Positions 59,553 through 64,000 of a DNA stretch of 64,000 nt are shown here, piece by piece. The notes beneath the pieces were generated by a model. The model had not been told where the DNA came from, searched no databases, and was given only the letters and a program-made list of their open reading frames with translations. The translations under genes were made by a program, and so were the position numbers. Every line of letters starts with the position of its first letter. Position 1 is the first letter of the stretch. Where the stretch lies: positions 131,298 to 195,297 of the forward strand of contig NZ_BMLV01000006.1 in assembly GCF_014645495.1 (NCBI RefSeq), read 5' to 3'. This DNA comes from Cloacibacterium rupense (GTDB lineage Bacteria; Bacteroidota; Bacteroidia; Flavobacteriales; Weeksellaceae).

Positions 59553-60242
59553 CTACAAACTTTCTTTCTTAATAATTTTAGAAAATTGTTTTTCTAATTG
59601 CTTATTGTTTTTACTAATGGTATCAAATTTTCCATTATAGAATTGTAAAAGAAAATAATGATTTTCCATAAAACTTGGTGTTTCATTATCTTCATCCATA
59701 CTATCATCGTGCGCATAATACCTCCAAAGAAAGCAATTTAGTTGATTATTTTTAGCTTTATAAATCCAAGATTTTTTGGTGAGAACATCACCTGCATCTC
59801 CCCAACTTTCAGCAATTTCTATAAAATCTATAATTCTTTCTTGACTTTTATTGTAAACAAAAAGCTTTAAAGATGTTGGCCAATACTCTGAGGGAGTTCT
59901 AGCAATTAAACCTAAATTATTTTCATCTATATTGAACTTATAAACGGCATACGTTTCTATTTTGCCATTATCAAAAGCATTATATTGTTCAGGAAATAAT
60001 TTCACATCTGAACTATCAATTTTTTTACCAAAAAATTCGAATTTTTCATTATAAATTTCTTCTCCAGAATATACTTTAAGCGTATCAAAATCTACAGTTT
60101 TAAATTGGTCTAAAAATTTTTGATTTTTACTTACCCAAACTTCTGTTTCTGGTACTTTTTCTTTTTTTATTTCAGTTTTTAGAACATCTTTTTTACAAGA
60201 AACCAAACTCAAAAATGTTAAAATCATTATTAGTTTTTTCAT
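59553..60242 (-). CDS. lipoprotein of unknown function
   Basis: A 229-residue lipoprotein (signal ending LVSC, Cys near 16). The mature region is charged with aromatic segments (WRYYAHDDSMDEDNETPSF). No domain recognised. Upstream is a run of 11-bp-like direct words (60243-60301). Confidence 0.72.
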   Translation of the reverse strand: MKKLIMILTFLSLVSCKKDVLKTEIKKEKVPETEVWVSKNQKFLDQFKTVDFDTLKVYSGEEIYNEKFEFFGKKIDSSDVKLFPEQYNAFDNGKIETYAVYKFNIDENNLGLIARTPSEYWPTSLKLFVYNKSQERIIDFIEIAESWGDAGDVLTKKSWIYKAKNNQLNCFLWRYYAHDDSMDEDNETPSFMENHYFLLQFYNGKFDTISKNNKQLEKQFSKIIKKESL

Positions 60243-60301
60243 ATTACCTCTATATGGTTCATGTATAGTTCAAGTATAGATGAAGTATGGATAGTGTATG
60301 A
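60243..60301. repeat. 11-bp-like word array upstream of a lipoprotein gene
   Basis: Words CATGTATAGTT, CAAGTATAGAT, GAAGTATGGAT and AGTGTATGAAA follow each other at about 11 bp spacing. They lie just upstream of the ATG of the minus-strand lipoprotein. The rest of the 256-bp gap 60243-60498 holds the word repeat and -7 box of mutS2. Confidence 0.65.
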
Positions 60302-60456
60302 AAAAGTTATCACTAATTAATTCTTTTCCGATAATTCATCACCTCAATCTTTCTTCTTAAACAAAAGTCTGAACTAATTGAAAATTAATGTGAGCTAAAT
60401 ACCCAACAAGTTCATAATATCATTTCCTCAAATTTACAAAAAACATCAGAATAATT

Positions 60457-60486
60457 TTACAACTTTACAATTCAACGACTTTACAT
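60457..60486. repeat. ACAACTTTAC-type word repeat before mutS2
   Basis: ACAACTTTACAATTCAACG and ACTTTACATT repeat the CAACTTTAC word seen in reverse complement before ung. Confidence 0.65.
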
Positions 60487-60494
60487 TATCTTTG
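60487..60494 (+). promoter_or_regulatory. mutS2 -7 box TATCTTTG
   Basis: An exact TAnnTTTG match ends 4 bp before the GTG start codon at 60499. The mRNA is probably leaderless. Confidence 0.65.
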
Positions 60495-60498
60495 CACC

Positions 60499-62649
60499 GT
60501 GCAAGTAACCAAAGAAAATTTACAAGAATTAGAATTCCCGAAATTACTCGCGGAAATTTCTCCTTATGCGTTTTCGCCAAAAGTGGCAGACAAAATCCTT
60601 CATCTGAAATTATTGAAAATAGATGAAGCCGAAATTTCTTTGAAAAAAACTTCGGAATTTCTCACCAGTTTCGAGAGTTCAAACGCCATTCCGTTTAGTG
60701 AATACGAAGATATAGAAGCAGAACTGAAGGTGATGCAAATCGAAAATTTCAGGTTAGAAAACGCTGCTTTTATCAAGATTAAAAACCTTACCGAACAAAT
60801 CGGGAAATTGCAGAAATTCTTCCCTACTTTCGCTGAAACCTTCCCTATTTTGTTGGAAGAAGTTCAGAAATTGGAATTTAAAAAAGAAATTATTGACAAA
60901 ATCGACAAAGTTTTTAATCGTTTTGGCGAAGTAAAATCCGAAGCTTCTCCAGTTTTAAAAACGTTAAGAACCGAAATTCAGCACGCTAAAAAACACATTC
61001 AAGAGAATTTTAGCAAAACGCTTTCTCACCTTTCTTCCACCGATTTTTTAGATGAAATTAAAGAAACGGTAATTGACGACCAAAGAGTTCTCGCTGTAAA
61101 ATCTGGCTTCAAAAAACGAGTTCCCGGTAGAGTTTTAGGCGTTTCTAAAACGGGTTCTATTACGTATATTCAACCAGAAAGTGTCTCGAAGCATCAATTC
61201 AAACTTCGTGAAGCAGAAGAAGAAGAAAAGAAAGAAATTGATAAAATTTTGCGAAAACTCACCGCAGAAATTGCCATTTTCGCTCCTGAATTAGAAGAAT
61301 ATCAACATTATATTTTCGATTTAGATATCACGAGAGCCAAAGCCAAATTTGCAGAAAAAGTGGGCGGAATTTTGCCAAAAATCAATCGTCATAAAACGAT
61401 GAGGTTGGTGAATGCTTTTCACCCTTTGCTTTTGCTCAGAAATAAAGAAGAAAAAAAGGAAATTTATCCACAAACTTTGACATTGACGGAACACAACCGA
61501 ATTTTGTGTATTTCTGGGCCAAATGCTGGTGGAAAATCCATCACGCTGAAAACGGTTGGTTTACTTCAATTGATGATTCAGAGCGGGATTTTAGTGCCAG
61601 TTCACCCGAAATCTGAAATGTTCTTTTTCAAAAAAATAAGAACGGATATTGGTGACAATCAATCCATTGAAAATCACCTTTCTACATACAGTTCTCGACT
61701 CAAAAAAATGTCGGGAATCATCAGAGAAGCAGATGATAATACCTTGCTTTTAATTGATGAATTTGGTACAGGTTCTGATCCAGAATTAGGTGGTGCTTTA
61801 GCAGAAAGTTTTCTAGAATTTTTCTATGAAAAAAAATCTTTTGCCATTATCACCACGCATTACACCAACATCAAATTGGTGGTAGAACAATTGCCAAATG
61901 CTACGAACGCAGCAATGCTTTTTGATGAATATTCACTCGAACCTTTGTATAAATTGGAGGTTGGACAAGCTGGAAGTTCTTTTACTTTTGAAGTGGCAGA
62001 AAAGAATAGAATCCCTAGGTTTATCATTAAAAATGCTCGCGCAAAAGTGGAAAAAGATGTGGTGAATTTAGATAAAACCATTGTGAAACTTCAACAAGAA
62101 AAATTTGAAGTTGAAAAACTGAAAACCAATCTTGCCGAACAAAAAGAATCCGTAGAAGATAAGCGAGAAAACTTGCAAAAACTAAACGAACAGCTTCAAC
62201 AAAAGCTCTATAATTTCCAGAAATTATACGAAGAAGAGCACCGAAAATTACAGTTCGGGAATAAGATAGAAACCTTTATTGATGGTTATTTGAAAGGAAA
62301 ATCTAGAAAAGACATCGTAAAAGATTTTGTAAAGATTTTGGAGCAAGAGAAATTCCGAAAACTGGGTTCTGATAAAACTGAATCCGAGAAATTGAAAGTC
62401 ACCAAACGAAAAGTAGAGCAACAACTCAAAAAAGAAAACATACAAGTTCAGATTGCGGAAACCAACCAAAAATTGGAAGAAAAAACCAAGAAAGAACGTG
62501 CAGTTTGGATGAAAGTTGGTCAACGAGTAAGAATTGCAGGTTCTACGTCAGTTGGCACCATAGAAACCATTCACAAAAACGGAAAAGTAACCGTAAACTA
62601 TGGACTTTTTAAGACGCAGATTTCACAAGATGAATTGGAAAGGATATAA
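60499..62649 (+). CDS. mutS2: MutS2-family ATPase without Smr domain
   Basis: A 716-residue MutS2 relative. It has the helical MutS core, Walker A GPNAGGKSITLKT, Walker B LLLIDEFGTGSDPE, the signature region STYSSRLKKM, a coiled-coil arm (about 500-600) and a C-terminal KOW-like beta domain (VGQRVRIAGSTSVGTIE). It then ends; the Smr nuclease domain found at the C-terminus of typical MutS2 proteins is absent and no Smr ORF follows. Likely role: ribosome-collision or recombination-suppression functions of the ATPase, without the nuclease step. The start is GTG. Confidence 0.92.
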   Translation: MQVTKENLQELEFPKLLAEISPYAFSPKVADKILHLKLLKIDEAEISLKKTSEFLTSFESSNAIPFSEYEDIEAELKVMQIENFRLENAAFIKIKNLTEQIGKLQKFFPTFAETFPILLEEVQKLEFKKEIIDKIDKVFNRFGEVKSEASPVLKTLRTEIQHAKKHIQENFSKTLSHLSSTDFLDEIKETVIDDQRVLAVKSGFKKRVPGRVLGVSKTGSITYIQPESVSKHQFKLREAEEEEKKEIDKILRKLTAEIAIFAPELEEYQHYIFDLDITRAKAKFAEKVGGILPKINRHKTMRLVNAFHPLLLLRNKEEKKEIYPQTLTLTEHNRILCISGPNAGGKSITLKTVGLLQLMIQSGILVPVHPKSEMFFFKKIRTDIGDNQSIENHLSTYSSRLKKMSGIIREADDNTLLLIDEFGTGSDPELGGALAESFLEFFYEKKSFAIITTHYTNIKLVVEQLPNATNAAMLFDEYSLEPLYKLEVGQAGSSFTFEVAEKNRIPRFIIKNARAKVEKDVVNLDKTIVKLQQEKFEVEKLKTNLAEQKESVEDKRENLQKLNEQLQQKLYNFQKLYEEEHRKLQFGNKIETFIDGYLKGKSRKDIVKDFVKILEQEKFRKLGSDKTESEKLKVTKRKVEQQLKKENIQVQIAETNQKLEEKTKKERAVWMKVGQRVRIAGSTSVGTIETIHKNGKVTVNYGLFKTQISQDELERI

Positions 62650-62654
62650 AATTT

Positions 62655-62665
62655 GAGATGCGAAT
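62655..62665. repeat. GAGATGCGA word after mutS2
   Basis: TTTGAGATGCGAA follows the mutS2 stop codon by a few bases, matching the word class of 35601-35658. Confidence 0.5.
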
Positions 62666-62694
62666 AAATTTGGTTTTTAGCAATACAATAAATC

Positions 62695-63282
62695 TTAAAT
62701 CAACTTCCCTTCATCAAAAGCTTTCTTTATCAAAACATCAAATGTATCTGCCATGTCTTGAGATGCCCGTTCTATTTTAGGACGAAGAAGTTGTTTTACT
62801 TTCTCGAAGGTTACATTGGCTTCGGTCCAACTTTGTCCATTATTAAAACAATTTAAAGTAAAAGGAATCATTCTATCCACTGCATTGGCAAAAATGGCAT
62901 CTTCCGTTTCTCCTGCTTCAAATTCTAACCAAAGATTGAGAAATTCTGATTGCAACGGCTCATTTAAAATCCCGAAAATTCTCTTTGCTGAAGCTAGTTC
63001 TCTTTCAAATTTACCTTCGTTGGCTTTTTCGTCATAAAAGAAAGTATCGCCAGCATCTATTTCTACCACATCATGAATAGAAAGCATTTTTATGACTTTT
63101 CCTAAATCTATTTTTTCACTATTTCTGGCATAAGGATAGAGAATTTGTGCAAAAACTACAACTTGCCAACTATGTTCTGCCGTATTTTCTCTTCTCGAGT
63201 TGTCATAATTAAAATTTCTTCGGTTTACGTTTTTAAGTGCATCTATCGCGAGGATAAAATCTATTTCTTTCTCTAAAATCAT
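62695..63282 (-). CDS. HD-domain phosphohydrolase (YfbR-like)
   Basis: A 195-residue HD-domain protein: the first His in AEHSWQVVVF, the HD pair in LSIHDVVEIDAGD, and the C-terminal Asp in AVDRMIPF. These residues match HD_3/YfbR-like 5'-nucleotidases, which dephosphorylate deoxynucleoside monophosphates. A -7 box lies 14 bp upstream. Confidence 0.9.
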   Translation of the reverse strand: MILEKEIDFILAIDALKNVNRRNFNYDNSRRENTAEHSWQVVVFAQILYPYARNSEKIDLGKVIKMLSIHDVVEIDAGDTFFYDEKANEGKFERELASAKRIFGILNEPLQSEFLNLWLEFEAGETEDAIFANAVDRMIPFTLNCFNNGQSWTEANVTFEKVKQLLRPKIERASQDMADTFDVLIKKAFDEGKLI

Positions 63283-63296
63283 TTTGCAAATTTAGA

Positions 63297-63304
63297 AATA
63301 TTCT
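63297..63304 (-). promoter_or_regulatory. -7 box TAAATTTG of the HD gene
   Basis: An exact TAnnTTTG match on the minus strand lies 14 bp upstream of the ATG at 63282. Confidence 0.5.
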
Positions 63305-63374
63305 AAAATGTACATCACACTTACGAAAATGAAATATAAAAGAATGGTAACTTTTATCTGAAAAATATGAATAT

Positions 63375-63418
63375 TGACAAATATCATAACCTCTGTGTAA
63401 TAAAAGTTACATTTATCC
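63375..63418. promoter_or_regulatory. FNR-like sites upstream of the FAD oxidoreductase
   Basis: TGACAAATATCA (63375-63386) is identical to the second ppdK site. TTACATTTATCC (63407-63418) is a weaker match to the first. They precede the -7 box at 63433. Confidence 0.45.
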
Positions 63419-63432
63419 GATTTTGACATTCT

Positions 63433-63440
63433 TAATTTTG
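63433..63440 (+). promoter_or_regulatory. -7 box TAATTTTG of the FAD oxidoreductase gene
   Basis: An exact TAnnTTTG match lies 67 bp upstream of the ATG at 63508, giving a leader of about 60 nt. Confidence 0.5.
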
Positions 63441-63507
63441 TACCATCAAAATCAATTATAAAATTTTAAAAAATAATTTTTAACTATAATTAATAAATAA
63501 TAAGAAT

Positions 63508-64000
63508 ATGAAAATCTTAGTAGTTGGTGGTAATTTTGCTGGAGCAACAGCCGCTTTAGAACTTAAAAGAAAATTAAAGGACCAAGTAGAAGTAACTTTA
63601 ATTGACCGAAATGAAAACTTTGTTTATATCCCATCATTAATTTGGGTCCCTATAAAAAGAAGAGAGGTAAACGAAATTATCGTTCCTAGAAGACCTGTTT
63701 TAGAGAAAAAAGGAGTGAAATTTGTCCTTGACACCGCTATAAAAGTAGAACCAGACGAAAATAAAGTATATTGCGAAAAAGGTGTTTATGAATATGACCA
63801 TTTGATTATCGCTACAGGACCAAAAGTAAATTTTGACATTGCACCAGGTGTAAAAGAAAACACTTGTTACATAGGAACGCCTCCGGGAGCAATGCATACC
63901 AGAGAAAAATTAGAAGAATTTAAAAGAAATCCAGGGCCTATAGTAATTGGTGCTACACAAAATGCTGGCTGTATGGGTGCTGCTTATGAATTTTTATTCA
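63508..64000 (+). CDS. NAD(P)/FAD-dependent oxidoreductase, sulfide:quinone reductase-like (partial)
   Basis: The gene runs off the window; 164 residues are visible. It begins MKILVVGGNFAGATAALEL (FAD-binding Rossmann GxGxxG-like, here GGNFAG) and continues with IDRNENFVYIPSLIWVP and YDHLIIATGPKVNFD (second FAD contact, ATGP). These features are those of the two-dinucleotide-binding-domain flavoproteins that include sulfide:quinone oxidoreductase and type II NADH dehydrogenase; the start resembles the former. The upstream FNR-like sites suggest oxygen- or redox-linked expression. Confidence 0.85.
   Translation, partial: MKILVVGGNFAGATAALELKRKLKDQVEVTLIDRNENFVYIPSLIWVPIKRREVNEIIVPRRPVLEKKGVKFVLDTAIKVEPDENKVYCEKGVYEYDHLIIATGPKVNFDIAPGVKENTCYIGTPPGAMHTREKLEEFKRNPGPIVIGATQNAGCMGAAYEFLF

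Noticed and set aside
1-64000. tRNA or rRNA genes
   Set aside because: No cloverleaf-like segment with conserved GTTCRA loop was recognised in the gaps, and no rRNA-like sequence was seen; this was by eye, so a scan with tRNAscan-SE would be decisive.
1-64000. Insertion sequence or phage
   Set aside because: No transposase, integrase or phage structural gene among the coding regions; repeat elements present are too short to be self-mobile.

Overview
The window is a low-GC chromosomal segment of a Flavobacteriia member, most likely a Weeksellaceae relative such as Chryseobacterium or Cloacibacterium. That placement is inferred from gene content and style: GIN-domain, M13-peptidase and DUF456 proteins, a mevalonate-pathway decarboxylase, secreted proteins with the GINT.NPT..LD(I/V)NG signature, no obvious Shine-Dalgarno boxes, and many copies of the Bacteroidetes -7 promoter box TAnnTTTG just upstream of start codons. 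I saw no tRNA, rRNA, CRISPR array, transposase or phage gene. The last gene runs off the right edge.

Layout. 0-3.4 kb: a three-gene amidoligase-type cluster (GCS2 ligase, class I glutamine amidotransferase, ATP-grasp-like protein). 3.5-7.4 kb: pyruvate phosphate dikinase, then an array of about fifteen degenerate 21-bp units and a small helical protein of unknown function. 7.7-10.9 kb: an AT-rich operon with a large lipoprotein that looks like a polymorphic-toxin carrier and two small exported proteins. 10.9-18.2 kb: fabH, corA, a TetR-TolC-EmrA-EmrB efflux operon with a well-placed palindromic operator, and a divergent Cys/Lys-repeat peptide. 18.3-28.3 kb: holB, an outer-membrane protein/lptC/anmK operon, a Nudix protein, a CBS protein, an acyl-CoA hydrolase/transferase next to a Crp/Fnr regulator, and secreted unknowns. 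28.5-37.1 kb: a minus-strand run with tandem M13 metallopeptidases, DUF2238 and GIN-domain proteins, cinA, lipA and an ECF sigma factor. 37.2-48.2 kb: tyrS, a CAAX-type protease, a divergent Lrp regulator and Cys/Met-type PLP enzyme, esterases, three tandem C1q-like secreted paralogues and aminopeptidase P. 48.4-60.2 kb: mostly minus-strand housekeeping genes (purE, purK, mvaD, pdxJ, mscS-type channel, ung). 60.5-64 kb: a Smr-less MutS2, an HD phosphohydrolase and the start of an FAD-dependent oxidoreductase.

The most distinctive content is non-coding. Six copies of a modular element lie between 28.4 and 48.5 kb. Each has conserved outer arms (TAGCCCTGAT... and ...AGCAGGACT) around a different hairpin. 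Two copies are fused to further repeat modules into a shared composite of about 200-270 bp. Other repeat classes are short word-like repeats that abut start or stop codons, a large inverted-repeat element exactly between two convergent stop codons, and the 21-bp array.

Regulatory logic visible in sequence: the TetR palindrome overlaps the -33 box of its own promoter. FNR-like TGAC-N4-ATCA palindromes lie upstream of ppdK and the terminal FAD oxidoreductase, and a weaker match lies upstream of the CoA hydrolase. Three genes (mutS2, holB and the 42.5-kb esterase) have the -7 box so close to the start codon that leaderless transcripts are likely.
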